DNA from: Paenibacillus sp. PAMC 26794
Lineage (GTDB): Bacteria > Bacillota > Bacilli > Paenibacillales > Paenibacillaceae
DNA: 64,000 nt
Direction: 5' to 3'
Assembly (NCBI RefSeq): GCF_000316035.1
Contig: NZ_ANHX01000025.1
Span: forward strand, 1-64,000
Shown: piece after piece, positions 1 to 11,421 of the stretch
Position numbering within the stretch: position 1 is the first letter of the stretch
Layout of the letters: each line of letters starts with the position of its first letter
Made by a program: the position numbers and the translations under genes
The notes under the pieces: generated by a model
Told to the model about the DNA's origin: nothing
Database searches by the model: none
The model's input: only the letters and a program-made list of their open reading frames with translations

Positions 1-749
1 CACTGCTGGACCAGCCCAACAATTCGCTTGGGCTGCACTACCTGATCGCGCTGCAACGACTTGGCAGCGCGATCCAGCCCTTTACGGCGGCGCGTACCGG
101 TGCCGCGTATCATGAGGCGACGCCCGGGCCGGGGGCGATCGCCAGTGCCACAGCCGTCCGCCGCCTGCTGATGGCGGACGGACCCAATGCCGCCGCGCCA
201 TACGTGCCGGCGGCAACTCTTGCCATTCTGCATCGCGAATGGCAGGAGGGGCGCGCTCCCATACACTGGGAGCGCTTTGCACAGCCGCTGTTGCACCTCG
301 CGGCAACCCGCCGTGCCTCCGAGCTGGAACGCATCGCCGAAGTCACGGAGGGCCTGGAACACCGGCTGATCCGTACACTCGCTCAGCTCCCGGAGCCTTC
401 AGTCGAAGCACTCCTGAATGCACTGAAGACCAAACGTTACACGCGTACAAAGCTCCAGCGTATGCTCGCCCACCTGCTCCTGAATCACACCAAAGCCGAG
501 TGTTCACCAGAGCAATTGGCTGCCGGACCTGGATATCTCCGAGTCCTCGGATTTAATATTCAAGGGCAGAGCCTGCTTAAACAAATGAAGAAGACTGCAT
601 CGCTTCCTGTTGTGCTGAAACCGTCGACGTTCACACACAATCAACTTGAACTGGATATACAAGCTCAGGTTGCTTATGGGCTCGCATGCGAGCATAGAGA
701 CACACGCAAGATGTTCAGTGATTACTATGAGTCTCCGGTGAGACTGTAA
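1..749 (+). CDS. tmcAL: tRNA(Met) cytidine acetate ligase, C-terminal part (truncated by window edge)
   Basis: The reading frame is open from base 3 to the TAA at 747-749, so the gene starts before the window; 248 C-terminal residues are seen of a family usually about 400 long. The retained part includes the segment NNSLGLHYLIAL and the motif ASATAVRRLL, typical of YlbM/TmcAL. The family uses ATP and acetate to make N4-acetylcytidine at the wobble base of elongator tRNA-Met. The N-terminal nucleotide-binding half is outside the window. The neighbour ylbL, then ylbJ and coaD, matches the ylb region of Bacillus, which supports the call. A terminator follows directly. Confidence 0.9.
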   Translation, partial: LLDQPNNSLGLHYLIALQRLGSAIQPFTAARTGAAYHEATPGPGAIASATAVRRLLMADGPNAAAPYVPAATLAILHREWQEGRAPIHWERFAQPLLHLAATRRASELERIAEVTEGLEHRLIRTLAQLPEPSVEALLNALKTKRYTRTKLQRMLAHLLLNHTKAECSPEQLAAGPGYLRVLGFNIQGQSLLKQMKKTASLPVVLKPSTFTHNQLELDIQAQVAYGLACEHRDTRKMFSDYYESPVRL

Positions 750-764
750 TCCACTTTTGACCAT

Positions 765-791
765 AAGCTTCATCTCCTAAGAAGCTTTTTA
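765..791 (+). terminator. Rho-independent terminator of tmcAL
   Basis: Arms AAGCTTC and GAAGCTT around a 9-base loop, followed by a T run, starting 15 bases after the tmcAL stop. Confidence 0.8.
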
Positions 792-846
792 TTCCATCAT
801 CAAACAGATCATTGATATCCACTATTCGTTACTCAACTATACAATT

Positions 847-895
847 AAAAAAAACCCCCTTGCTGCACGCCGCTCAGGCACCTCGCAACAAGGGG
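847..895 (-). terminator. Terminator facing ylbL
   Basis: Arms CCCCTTG (856-862) and CAAGGGG (889-895), with an A run at 847-854 that reads as a U run on the minus strand. It sits about 190 bases after the ylbL stop, giving ylbL a fairly long 3' untranslated region. Confidence 0.75.
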
Positions 896-1086
896 ATTTC
901 CTTATTCACTTCTCTTGTTCTCTTAAATCTTTTGGGTATCTCTACCCCTTTGGGTCTAGTGAGTCTGTTGATCTTCTCAAATCTCTTGATCACATTTCAT
1001 TCCACTGTAATCAATTATTCCGATTTTATCCGTTCTTTATCCATCCGGTTCAACGTTGGCTCGATCTCTTCCCGCCCGTTTAAATC

Positions 1087-2127
1087 CTATGATTTCACGG
1101 ACAAGGTTTTCAAATAAGCCAGCGCATCATCCACCGTGCTCACAGGCACGAGTTTCATTTTGGTGCCGATCTGTTCAGCCTTGGCTGCTGCTTCCTTATA
1201 GTTATCCTTAGGTACAAAGAAGATCTCCGCTTCTTTTCGATCAGCGGCTACAATCTTGTGCACTACACCACCAATGGCACCCACCACACCCTCCTTGGTA
1301 ATCGTACCTGTACCCGCAATTCGATGCCCCTTGGTCAGATCTCCAGGTGTTAACTGGTTATAGATCTCCAACGTAAACATCAAGCCAGCAGACGGACCAC
1401 CAACCTGAGTATCGGTGAAGGAGATCTGTTTGTCCGGCTCTTCCGCTTTCACCTTCTGAACCGTACCAATCATTACTCCGAGTCCTGGGCGGGTTTCACC
1501 TGTTTTATTGTCTTTTACCTGAATCAGTTTCACGTCGCGGCTAATGGTCTCTCCACCACGTTCCAGTTGCATTTCGACCGCATCTCCGACCTTTTTATCT
1601 TTTAACTGGGCAGAAAGCACCGTATTATCCGGCGTAGCTGTTCCGTTCACTCCCAGAATGATATCTCCCGGAGCAATATCTCCTTCCGGTTTTGGATCTT
1701 CGGACAGTCCAAATACAAAGATATGTTCAGGTACAATAGAGTAAGTCACACCAGCCTGCTCATATGCAGCCTCCATTGCGGAGGATTGTGAGTCACTCAT
1801 GAACCACACCTGTTCAGCAGAGTATTCCGCTTCGCTTTTGCCACGCAGTCGGTCTTCCTTTTTATCCACTTGAGCATTTTTATTGAACAGAGAGGTTCCT
1901 AGCAAAAACACATTGGCATATGTTGCCGACACGGTTGTCATCATGAACACACCGCGTTCTTCCTGGTCTCCACCCTTAACGGTTACCATTGGTTTTACTT
2001 CATCTGCACTGCCAGGCATATATATGATATACGGCGTTGGCATGTACACGGCAACATAGACGACCAGAGCCACCACGATCACAAAGATCGAAGCTCTGAA
2101 TCCGCCAGATTTCCGAATCCGATTCAT
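1087..2127 (-). CDS. ylbL: YlbL/SepM-family membrane-anchored PDZ-Lon serine protease
   Basis: 346 residues. An N-terminal membrane anchor (about residues 10-30) is followed by an extracytoplasmic region, a PDZ domain (about 120-200, GDIILGVNG) and a C-terminal Lon-type proteolytic domain. The catalytic pair is visible: Ser246 in GGPSAGLMF and Lys291 in AIGGVVHKI. Known members are SepM of streptococci and YlbL (DdcP) of Bacillus subtilis, which removes the DNA-damage division inhibitor YneA. The start is the ATG at 2127, 8 bases after GGAGG. It lies between tmcAL and ylbJ, as expected for this group, but the genes here are on opposite strands. Confidence 0.92.
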   Translation of the reverse strand: MNRIRKSGGFRASIFVIVVALVVYVAVYMPTPYIIYMPGSADEVKPMVTVKGGDQEERGVFMMTTVSATYANVFLLGTSLFNKNAQVDKKEDRLRGKSEAEYSAEQVWFMSDSQSSAMEAAYEQAGVTYSIVPEHIFVFGLSEDPKPEGDIAPGDIILGVNGTATPDNTVLSAQLKDKKVGDAVEMQLERGGETISRDVKLIQVKDNKTGETRPGLGVMIGTVQKVKAEEPDKQISFTDTQVGGPSAGLMFTLEIYNQLTPGDLTKGHRIAGTGTITKEGVVGAIGGVVHKIVAADRKEAEIFFVPKDNYKEAAAKAEQIGTKMKLVPVSTVDDALAYLKTLSVKS

Positions 2128-2255
2128 CGCATGAGCCTCCGTTCTTTGTATCTCTATATAAGCTGAACTCTACACTAATCAGCGATCGTAATTCCATCTT
2201 GTTTAATCATTTTTTTCAAGTCTAACACTCTGGTCCTTGTGCATACAATGGTACA

Positions 2256-2360
2256 GGCCGGATAGGCCACTGTATACAATAGCCTGTCCGGTCAAGGCCG
2301 AACCGCCCTTCGGGCGTCATTCGGCCGTCCATAACGATTCAGATGCCGAATCGGCGTTAT
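2256..2360 (+). other. Three consecutive hairpins before ylbJ
   Basis: Three back-to-back dyads. (1) A 12-bp stem, GGCCGGATAGGC (2256-2267) with GCCTGTCCGGTC (2282-2293), two G-U pairs, loop containing TGTATACA. (2) GGCCGAA (2296-2302) with TTCGGCC (2320-2326), enclosing CGCCC/GGGCG. (3) ATAACGATTC (2331-2340) with GAATC (2348-2352) and GTTAT (2356-2360). They lie in the divergent ylbL/ylbJ gap just before the ylbJ ribosome binding site. No T run follows any of them, so they are not ordinary terminators. Function unknown. Confidence 0.6.
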
Positions 2361-2378
2361 CTGATATGAGGTGAAACG

Positions 2379-3716
2379 ATGACATTACAGAGCGAGGTTA
2401 GAGATTCTGGCCCGTTACGAACGATAATCCTAAGTACTGGCGCTTTAATGTTGGTCATTGCGGTAGTTGCTTCCCCCAAAGAAGCGTTTGATGCCTCTAT
2501 TCAAGGTCTGGATATATGGTGGAAAATCATCTTCCCTGCCATGCTCCCGTTCCTCATGTTATCCCAAATGCTCACTGCGTTTGGTTTCACCCACGCGATC
2601 GGCGCCTTGCTCGGACCGTTAATGCAACGCTGGTTCAGACTCCCAGGCAACGCAGGTCTGGCGATTGCCGTTGGCATGTGCGGCGGATTCCCAGCAGGAG
2701 CAGATGCGGTGTCCCGTTTATTTCAGGATAGACAAATTACCGCCAAGCAGGCGGTTGTCCTTGCGGCGGCATCTCATTTTGCCAATCCAATGATGATCAT
2801 ACTGGTCGTTGGTGCTGCTTTTCTTCAGCAGCCAGCGGCCGGATATTTTCTACTCTTGGTCCACTGGATCAGCGGCTGGATTGCGGCCATTCTTGCCACG
2901 CGTCTCCTGCCTGCACCGGGTAACCAGAAAGACAGGGTTGGCTCGACAGCCGTACAAGCAGATAAGAGCTCTCTTGATTCTCAGCCTGCAAGTCCTGCAA
3001 GTTCCACAAGTCGCTCATCTGCACCCCACCACGCAACGTTCAAACGACGCAGTGTATGGTCTGATATGATGATTGCAGCCAGAGAAGCCCATAGTCGTGA
3101 TGGAAGAGGATTTGGCAAACTGTTAGGTGACACCGTATCCCAAGCTGTACAGACCTTGATGATGACTGGAGGATACATGATCGGTTTTGCCGTGTTTATC
3201 CGGTTGGTCTCCCTTTATCTGACTCCCGGGTCCTCTGCTGCACTGTGGCCAGCCTTCTTTGAGCTTCACCTGGGCACCTATCATTTGAGCCAGACTTCAC
3301 TTACACCCGCGCTACTCATGTCTCTACTTGCAGCCGTCCTTGGATGGGGTGGTTTATGCTCCCATCTGCAAGTTTCTGCTGTCCTGAAAACAACTAGTCC
3401 AAGCAGCAAATCGATGTTGTACTTTGCCGGAGTTCGTCTGACTCATGGATTAATCGCCTTTTTCATCAGTCTGTTCCTATGGATGCCGTTCAGCCGTTAT
3501 AGCACAGAAGCCTGGACCACATCACAGACGAATGCAGAGCAAGACCTCTCGACACCATTCGGTTGGCTATTCATACATAGTCCAGGTAACACATACCCGA
3601 TCAACACCATTTGGAGCGTCTTCCCTGCTGCATGCATGGGTCTTGGGTTACTTCTTGCAGTCATGGTTAGTCTATCGGGTCTTACCTTCTGGTTTAACCG
3701 CCGGTTTTCTCGCTGA
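2379..3716 (+). CDS. ylbJ: Sporulation integral membrane protein YlbJ
   Basis: 445 residues with about eight hydrophobic segments and nucleoside-recognition (Gate) type domains; the segment [17 protein letters not shown] is characteristic of YlbJ/SpoIIIA-linked Gate proteins. In B. subtilis ylbJ belongs to the mother-cell sigma-E regulon and is needed for resistant spores; the transported substrate is not known. The start ATG at 2379 follows GAGGTGA with a short spacer. Three hairpins lie just upstream. The last 23 bases overlap the end of coaD on the other strand. A hydrophilic Ser/Ala-rich loop at about residues 190-220 separates the two halves. Confidence 0.9.
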   Translation: MTLQSEVRDSGPLRTIILSTGALMLVIAVVASPKEAFDASIQGLDIWWKIIFPAMLPFLMLSQMLTAFGFTHAIGALLGPLMQRWFRLPGNAGLAIAVGMCGGFPAGADAVSRLFQDRQITAKQAVVLAAASHFANPMMIILVVGAAFLQQPAAGYFLLLVHWISGWIAAILATRLLPAPGNQKDRVGSTAVQADKSSLDSQPASPASSTSRSSAPHHATFKRRSVWSDMMIAAREAHSRDGRGFGKLLGDTVSQAVQTLMMTGGYMIGFAVFIRLVSLYLTPGSSAALWPAFFELHLGTYHLSQTSLTPALLMSLLAAVLGWGGLCSHLQVSAVLKTTSPSSKSMLYFAGVRLTHGLIAFFISLFLWMPFSRYSTEAWTTSQTNAEQDLSTPFGWLFIHSPGNTYPINTIWSVFPAACMGLGLLLAVMVSLSGLTFWFNRRFSR

Positions 3717-4209
3717 TTTTCTGACGGAGCGCAGCTTCCACTTCAGGTGATACAAGATCTGTAACATCTCCATGATAATGAGCGATTTCTTTGACGATGC
3801 TGGAACTTAAATAGGAATACTTCGGATTCGTCATCATAAATATCGTTTCCGCATCCGGATTCAACTTGCTGTTGGTCGATGCCAATTGCAACTCGTATTC
3901 AAAATCAGTTACCGAGCGTATACCACGAACGATGACCTGAGCTTCCTTTTGCCGGACATAATTGGCTGTCAGATCGCGGAAACTATCCACCTCCACATTT
4001 GGTAGATGGCGGGTTACTTCCGTAATCAATTCCTTGCGTTCCTCCACCGTAAACAGCGGATTTTTGCTCATATTGTTCAACACAGCCACAATGACGCGAT
4101 CAAATTGCTTCGACGCTCTGGCGATAATATCCAGATGTCCCATCGTTACGGGATCAAAACTTCCAGGATATACGGCGATCCGTTCCTGTCGGTGTATCAT
4201 TTCAGTCAT
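3694..4209 (-). CDS. coaD: Phosphopantetheine adenylyltransferase
   Basis: 171 residues, typical length. It converts 4'-phosphopantetheine and ATP to dephospho-CoA, the fourth step of CoA synthesis. The nucleotidyltransferase signature [16 protein letters not shown] carries the TxGH motif, and the C-terminal segment [13 protein letters not shown] is also typical. The frame stays open to 4365, but that part overlaps rsmD and has no ribosome binding site. The ATG at 4209 is preceded by GGAGG with a 6-base spacer and overlaps the rsmD stop (ATGACTGA), so rsmD and coaD are translationally coupled, as in other Bacillales. Confidence 0.95.
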   Translation of the reverse strand: MTEMIHRQERIAVYPGSFDPVTMGHLDIIARASKQFDRVIVAVLNNMSKNPLFTVEERKELITEVTRHLPNVEVDSFRDLTANYVRQKEAQVIVRGIRSVTDFEYELQLASTNSKLNPDAETIFMMTNPKYSYLSSSIVKEIAHYHGDVTDLVSPEVEAALRQKISEKTGG

Positions 4210-4810
4210 GAGGAGCCTCCTCTTCCGGTGTAATGGATTCTCCATCTTCAACTGCTTCAGGCGCATAATAATAGATGGATACTGCCGTCTCCCCATACAA
4301 AGCCTTGCGCGTTTGTTCAAACGGGCCGAATTGCTCAGGGTAATTATGTTTGGATTCATATTCAAGCACGATGGTTGCTTCAGGTTCCAAAAGTTCCAGT
4401 TCGTGCATGGTCAACATCAACTCGTGCCCGTTCTTTATGCGATATGGCGGGTCAAGAAACACCAGATCAAACGTTGTGCCTCGCTTGGCGAGTGCCTTCA
4501 ACGCACGACCTGCATCATTACGATATACAGCCGCCTGGTCTTCCAGCTTGGTTGCCTTCAGATTCATGCGGATAACTTCAATACTTTTCGATTCCAAATC
4601 AACAAAAACAGCCTTGTCCATGCCGCGGCTCAGCGCCTCAATACCGAGACCTCCACTGCCTGCAAACAGATCCAATGCTGTGCCGCCCTCAAAATAAGGA
4701 CCAACCATGCTAAATAACGCTTCCTTCACCTTGTCGGTGGTCGGCCGCGTACCCGTGCCAGGAACAGCCTTCAGCGGCCTGCCTTTTGCACTCCCAGATA
4801 CTACTCTCAC
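4202..4810 (-). CDS. rsmD: 16S rRNA (guanine966-N2)-methyltransferase RsmD
   Basis: 202 residues from the GTG at 4810. The start [14 protein letters not shown] matches the usual RsmD N terminus, and AAAGGTGA lies 8 bases upstream. A second in-frame GTG at 4822 has a worse signal. The SAM motif [18 protein letters not shown] and the catalytic FLDPPY (an N/DPPY amino-methyltransferase motif) are present. It methylates G966 of 16S rRNA in the small-subunit assembly intermediate. It is the first gene of the rsmD-coaD pair; its promoter would lie in 4811-4900. Confidence 0.93.
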   Translation of the reverse strand: MRVVSGSAKGRPLKAVPGTGTRPTTDKVKEALFSMVGPYFEGGTALDLFAGSGGLGIEALSRGMDKAVFVDLESKSIEVIRMNLKATKLEDQAAVYRNDAGRALKALAKRGTTFDLVFLDPPYRIKNGHELMLTMHELELLEPEATIVLEYESKHNYPEQFGPFEQTRKALYGETAVSIYYYAPEAVEDGESITPEEEAPHD

Positions 4811-4914
4811 TTGACGAGTCACCTTTTCTCTATGTAAGTTTATTGATACGACTATCGTACCACATTCGGGTTCAGTTTGAAAAATGTGCGGTCTTCATTT
4901 CCCTTGGAAAATTG

Positions 4915-4943
4915 TTGACGAATTGTTGACGCATATGTATAAA
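4915..4943 (+). promoter_or_regulatory. Sigma-A-like promoter of the small RNA candidate
   Basis: TTGACG (4915-4920), a 17-base spacer, and TATAAA (4938-4943). The sequence ATTGTTGACG is repeated in tandem 11 bases later (TTGACG at 4926-4931), giving a second, weaker register. No ORF with a ribosome binding site follows. Confidence 0.55.
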
Positions 4944-4949
4944 GTGGAA

Positions 4950-5088
4950 ACAATCGGGCGATTCTATAATTATCGACATCACAAGTGTCGTAGACAACCG
5001 CGGAGAAGACTTACGTTTCCCCATAAGCTCTTCGTCCGGTTTCTCCTCTCCCATGAAAAAGAAGCTCTCGAAAGAGGGCTTCTTTTTG
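4950..5088 (+). ncRNA. Candidate small regulatory RNA, about 140 nt
   Basis: A promoter-like element (4915-4943) and a strong terminator (5055-5088) enclose about 140 bases with no credible ORF. The transcript would begin with a hairpin (CGACA 4974-4978, TGTCG 4986-4990). It then has single-stranded pyrimidine-rich stretches, GTTTCCCC near 5014-5021 and TTCTCCTCTCCC at 5041-5052, before the terminator. The last stretch is complementary to AGGAG-type ribosome binding sites, as in Gram-positive C-rich small RNAs such as FsrA or RoxS. I see no clear sequence match to either. This is inference from layout only. Confidence 0.45.
5055..5088. terminator. Bidirectional terminator
   Basis: AAAAAGAAGC-TCTC-GAAA-GAGG-GCTTCTTTTT type hairpin with A run on the left and T run on the right. 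It can stop the small RNA on + and the gene at 5113-5550 on -. Confidence 0.85.
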
Positions 5089-5112
5089 TTGTCTAAGTTT
5101 TCATTTAATTAG

Positions 5113-5550
5113 TTAGTTATATTTTTCTTCAAATTCACTTATTTCGGCTTGCTCTTCGGTCTGCAACCATCCAATCTCCCTTAGCCACATGCCCATATCT
5201 GCGATAAATTCATTCACGTTTAGATGTTCAATCTTGTATTTCTGGATCTTTTCATTCAAAAAAGCATAAAACTCATGGCTTAAGACATACCGTTGTTTGC
5301 TTTTGCTTAATGCCTTATACCGATCCTCACTGACCACCAGATCAAAATAGATGACATTCTCCTTCTTTACATGTCTGACCGTCGACTTCCTCTCATATTC
5401 TTCAGGAAGACACCTGAAAACAAAGAAGAGTTCAATATCAACTATTTGATATTTGCTTTCTGCTTGTTCAAAAACAGACTGCAACTCATCCGAAAGATTG
5501 GCAACCTGCCTTACACCTGAAGTGTCAGTTGATCGGCCCAGAATCATCAC
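5113..5550 (-). CDS. Small protein of unknown function
   Basis: 145 residues starting at GTG 5550 or ATG 5547, both in good range of AAGGAGGAG. It is soluble, with no signal peptide or membrane segment. The central part (FFVFRCLPEEYERKSTVRH, then VIYFDLVVSEDRY) alternates strand-like and charged segments, and the C terminus is acidic and helical. The pattern faintly resembles small polymorphic-toxin immunity proteins (Imm44-like), but I cannot support that firmly. It is followed by a terminator, and the region is more AT-rich than its neighbours. Confidence 0.7.
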   Translation of the reverse strand: MMILGRSTDTSGVRQVANLSDELQSVFEQAESKYQIVDIELFFVFRCLPEEYERKSTVRHVKKENVIYFDLVVSEDRYKALSKSKQRYVLSHEFYAFLNEKIQKYKIEHLNVNEFIADMGMWLREIGWLQTEEQAEISEFEEKYN

Positions 5551-5589
5551 TAAACTCCTCCTTGTTTATTTTCCCAACTTAACAAGACC

Positions 5590-5874
5590 TTACGAGTTCG
5601 GCTCTCTATGTTTCCGATTGGAAAGTCGCAAATTGATCAATGGAATGATAAGTACAACAACCGGTAAGAGAAGATTTATTGAACCATTCTTAATCATCAT
5701 GAAGGTAATAAACAGCACGGCGAGCCAAGTCATAATCTCCATCATTTCATATTTGGTTAACGTCAGCTTGAATGCTTTTCTCGAAATGAAACGAATCAAG
5801 AAATAAGCGATCAAGCTGTAGAACAGGGTCATTCCCAAGATAGCAACAATGATTATGAGGTACATATCCATCAT
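5590..5874 (-). CDS. Small membrane protein of unknown function
   Basis: 94 residues with three hydrophobic segments: about 5-30, 46-62 and 67-82. The C-terminal tail is short and basic (NLRLSNRKHRE). Start ATG at 5874 follows GGGTGAG with a short spacer; a second ATG is the next codon. It lies 39 bases upstream of the gene at 5113-5550 on the same strand, so the two may be co-transcribed, which would suit a soluble/membrane pair. No family recognised. Confidence 0.65.
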   Translation of the reverse strand: MMDMYLIIIVAILGMTLFYSLIAYFLIRFISRKAFKLTLTKYEMMEIMTWLAVLFITFMMIKNGSINLLLPVVVLIIPLINLRLSNRKHREPNS

Positions 5875-5982
5875 AAAAATCTCACCCGATCCTTATATCA
5901 TTTCCTTAATTTTACCATATAAGCACTAGGGCGTCATTCCAAATTCCTAACCAGATTCCCTTCAAGACTGGCAATCTACGCT

Positions 5983-6288
5983 TTACTTCTCTTCAACAAC
6001 AATCGTTGCATTATAGATCACGACACGTTTCCCATTGAGATCAAATAATACTTTATTGCCGTATTCCGTATCTTCCACGTCAATTTTGCCATCATAGGTC
6101 TGAATCAATTCACCATTATTGCTGTACACTTTAACAACCCTCTCCAGGCCACCCGAGTTATTGGACCTCATCGTTTTGAGTGCACGTTCACCTGAAGCGG
6201 TATTGAAATACCATATGAAACATCCAACTATGATACCCAAGAAGACCAACACCGTCACCCATATACCTGTCTTTGCTTTTTTACTCAT
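5983..6288 (-). CDS. Small membrane-anchored protein, phage-lipoprotein-like C-terminal domain
   Basis: 101 residues from ATG 6288, which follows a G-rich binding site (GAGGGGGG). One N-terminal membrane anchor (about residues 8-28), then a short extracytoplasmic domain with NNSGGLERVVKVYSNNGE and VLFDLNGKRVVIYNA. This GG-x-R-x-V-x-V-Y-x-x-NGE pattern is one I associate with small phage and phage-derived membrane proteins of Firmicutes; function unknown. The frame is open to 6324 but without a better start. It sits after the lacZ terminator and so is probably transcribed alone. Confidence 0.65.
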   Translation of the reverse strand: MSKKAKTGIWVTVLVFLGIIVGCFIWYFNTASGERALKTMRSNNSGGLERVVKVYSNNGELIQTYDGKIDVEDTEYGNKVLFDLNGKRVVIYNATIVVEEK

Positions 6289-6379
6289 CTTGAACCCCCC
6301 TCTTATGTTTCCTGTCTCGTACATTACGAGGTTGGAGAGAGAACGGTTTCATACAAAGCCTCTCAAGCTGTTCGTTGAC

Positions 6380-6418
6380 ATAACAAAACAGAGGCCTCCG
6401 ATGAGCGAAGACCTCTGT
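6380..6418 (-). terminator. Terminator after lacZ
   Basis: Arms ACAGAGG (6388-6394) and CCTCTGT (6412-6418); on the minus strand the stem is followed by TTTTG. It lies about 40 bases after the lacZ stop. Confidence 0.75.
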
Positions 6419-6459
6419 TCTTTATAGAATACATTCTTTATTCTGTACGATCCTTTTAC

Positions 6460-9525
<3,066 letters not shown>

Positions 9526-9587
9526 TTAAAACGTTATAGTTTGACTTATTCAAGGTTTACTCTGGATTTCCTTTTTGCTTTACATAA

Positions 9588-9626
9588 ACAAAAAAGACAG
9601 AGGTACGCCGTAACAGCGCCCTCTCT
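9588..9626 (-). terminator. Terminator between the importer operon and lacZ
   Basis: Minus-strand hairpin with AGAGG/CCTCT arms and a GC-rich inner part, followed by TCTTTTTTG. It follows the permease stop by about 40 bases and would limit read-through into lacZ. Confidence 0.65.
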
Positions 9627-9667
9627 TCTTTCCTGCACCCGTCATTTGCACGGATATGCTGTTTTCA

Positions 9668-10498
9668 TTACTTCACGGAACCTACCATACCTGCAACAAA
9701 ATGTTTCTGCATGATGAAGAATACGATTGCTGTAGGCAGTGTTGCAATAACGATTGCTGTCATGATCACTCCATAATCCGGAGCATAACCAGCACCAAGA
9801 TTTGAGATCAATAGCGGAATCGTTTGTTGGTCAGGCGTTTGCAATACAATGAGTGGCCATAGATAGTTGTTCCAGCTACTCATAAATGTAATGATTGCTG
9901 CCGCTGCATATGTTGTTTTCATTGTTGGCATATAGATCTTCAGGAAGATGCCGATTTCACTCAAACCATCAATACGTCCAGCTTCCAGCAAGTCTTTCGG
10001 GAACATTTTGGTGTTCTGACGGAAGAAAAAGATCAGGAACGCTGTTGCAATGGTTGGCAGGATAACTGCTGCCATCGTGTTGATTCCGATAACCGGTGTC
10101 ACACTTGAGATCGTTGCAAACATACGGTACAGGGGTACCATAATCGCTGCGAACGGAATCATCATGGATAACAACAGGATATTAAACACGATATCACGGG
10201 ACTTCGTGCGATATACCTCGAAGCCATAACCTGCCAAGGAGCCAATAAACAAAGCCAGCAACGTGGAGATAACAGAGATAATAGCCGAGTTCCCGAGAGC
10301 CTGTACCAGATTTGTGGAATCAATCAGTTTGTTAAAGTTATCAATTAAAGCTGAACCCGGTAACAATCTGCCTTTGGTTACATCGACAGATGCATTCGTT
10401 GAACTGACCAGCATCCAGAAGAATGGGAAAATGGATACAAAAGCGACGATGGACAGGAACACATAAGTGAAAATCCGTTTTGCTTTAAATTTAGCCAT
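9668..10498 (-). CDS. Carbohydrate ABC transporter permease, MalG type
   Basis: 276 residues with six hydrophobic segments. The cytoplasmic EAA loop (LEAGRIDGLSEIGIFLKI), which contacts the ATPase, is at about residues 170-190. The frame extends upstream to 10543, but ATG 10498 follows GGCAGGTGAT and overlaps the stop of the upstream permease by 8 bases, so it is the likely start. It forms the channel with the permease at 10491-11390. No ATPase gene is nearby; such CUT1 importers in Bacillales usually share an MsmX-type ATPase encoded elsewhere. Confidence 0.92.
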   Translation of the reverse strand: MAKFKAKRIFTYVFLSIVAFVSIFPFFWMLVSSTNASVDVTKGRLLPGSALIDNFNKLIDSTNLVQALGNSAIISVISTLLALFIGSLAGYGFEVYRTKSRDIVFNILLLSMMIPFAAIMVPLYRMFATISSVTPVIGINTMAAVILPTIATAFLIFFFRQNTKMFPKDLLEAGRIDGLSEIGIFLKIYMPTMKTTYAAAAIITFMSSWNNYLWPLIVLQTPDQQTIPLLISNLGAGYAPDYGVIMTAIVIATLPTAIVFFIMQKHFVAGMVGSVK

Positions 10499-11390
10499 TT
10501 TTATTATCACCTGCCACTTTAAACTGGATAATGGACAATACAATGATCAAAATTACGATGGAATACGAAACCGTTGCTGCATAACCAAAGTCCGGTGAAT
10601 ATTTGAACGAAAGGTTGTAGATATACTGTGAAATCGACATGGTCGAGTTACCTGGACCACCTTTGGTAATATTCATAATCTCATCGAAGATTTGCAATGT
10701 ACCAATCGTTGATGTGATGGACGTGAAGAGGATAATCGGTTTAAGCAAAGGTACTGTGATTTTGAAGAATTGTGTAAAAGCATTCGCTCCGTCGATTCTT
10801 GCAGCTTCATAGATCGATTGATCGATGTTTTGCAGAGATGACAGATAGAAAATCATGTTATATCCGGTCCAACGCCAAGTAACGGCGATTATGATCGTAA
10901 TTTTAGCCCAGAACGGGTCAGTGATCCATTGGATTGGATCGCCAATAATGTGCAAGCCCATCAAGAACTGATTTACCATTCCATCCGGTGCAAACAAATA
11001 TTTGAACACAACAGAATAGGCTACCAATGAAGTTACACATGGTAAGAAAATCGCTGTACGGAAGAAACTACGGAAGCGCAGTGTGCTGTCATTCAGCAAT
11101 ACGGAAATAAACAAACCGAGAATAATCATTACAGGTACTTGAATGATCAAGTAGATGAATGTGTTCGATAATGCTGTACGGAACGTTGTGTCAACTAACA
11201 ATCTTTTGTAGTTCGCAAGGCCCGAAAATTCAAGATTGGCACCTTTGCCAGACTTGAATGATAAGAGCAGCGCTTGGATCATCGGATAGAAGTAAAATGC
11301 TACAATTCCGATAACAGCCAGCAAAACAAAAGCCCATCCAGTCAAATTATTTTTCTTTTGGAGACTGTCTCCTGTATTTATGGCTTTCAC
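10491..11390 (-). CDS. Carbohydrate ABC transporter permease, MalF/LacF type
   Basis: 299 residues, six hydrophobic segments, EAA loop YEAARIDGANAFTQFFKI. The start chosen is GTG 11390, 7 bases after GAGGAG; the frame is open to 11432, but that part lies inside the intercistronic hairpin. It overlaps the next permease by 8 bases, so the two are translationally coupled. Together with the lipoprotein upstream they form a CUT1-family importer for oligosaccharides. Substrate not readable from sequence; the GH74 and beta-galactosidase neighbours suggest xyloglucan or galactan fragments. Confidence 0.92.
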   Translation of the reverse strand: MKAINTGDSLQKKNNLTGWAFVLLAVIGIVAFYFYPMIQALLLSFKSGKGANLEFSGLANYKRLLVDTTFRTALSNTFIYLIIQVPVMIILGLFISVLLNDSTLRFRSFFRTAIFLPCVTSLVAYSVVFKYLFAPDGMVNQFLMGLHIIGDPIQWITDPFWAKITIIIAVTWRWTGYNMIFYLSSLQNIDQSIYEAARIDGANAFTQFFKITVPLLKPIILFTSITSTIGTLQIFDEIMNITKGGPGNSTMSISQYIYNLSFKYSPDFGYAATVSYSIVILIIVLSIIQFKVAGDNKNG

Positions 11391-11421
11391 AGTATGGCTC
11401 CTCTCTCTCCACGGAACATGG

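Larger units (their letters stand above)
750..1086. other. Intergenic region between convergent tmcAL and ylbL
   Basis: This stretch holds the two terminators given separately (765-791 on +, 847-895 on -). An open frame on the + strand at 812-1117 has no ribosome binding site, runs through the minus-strand terminator and into the ylbL 3' end, and is not called. Nothing else was seen. Confidence 0.6.

Noticed and set aside
812..1117. 101-codon open frame on + after tmcAL
   Set aside because: No ribosome binding site, overlaps the minus-strand terminator and the ylbL 3' end, and the composition is not protein-like.
4884..5096. 70-codon frame on + covering the small RNA candidate
   Set aside because: No binding site, the frame crosses the terminator, and start lies before the promoter.
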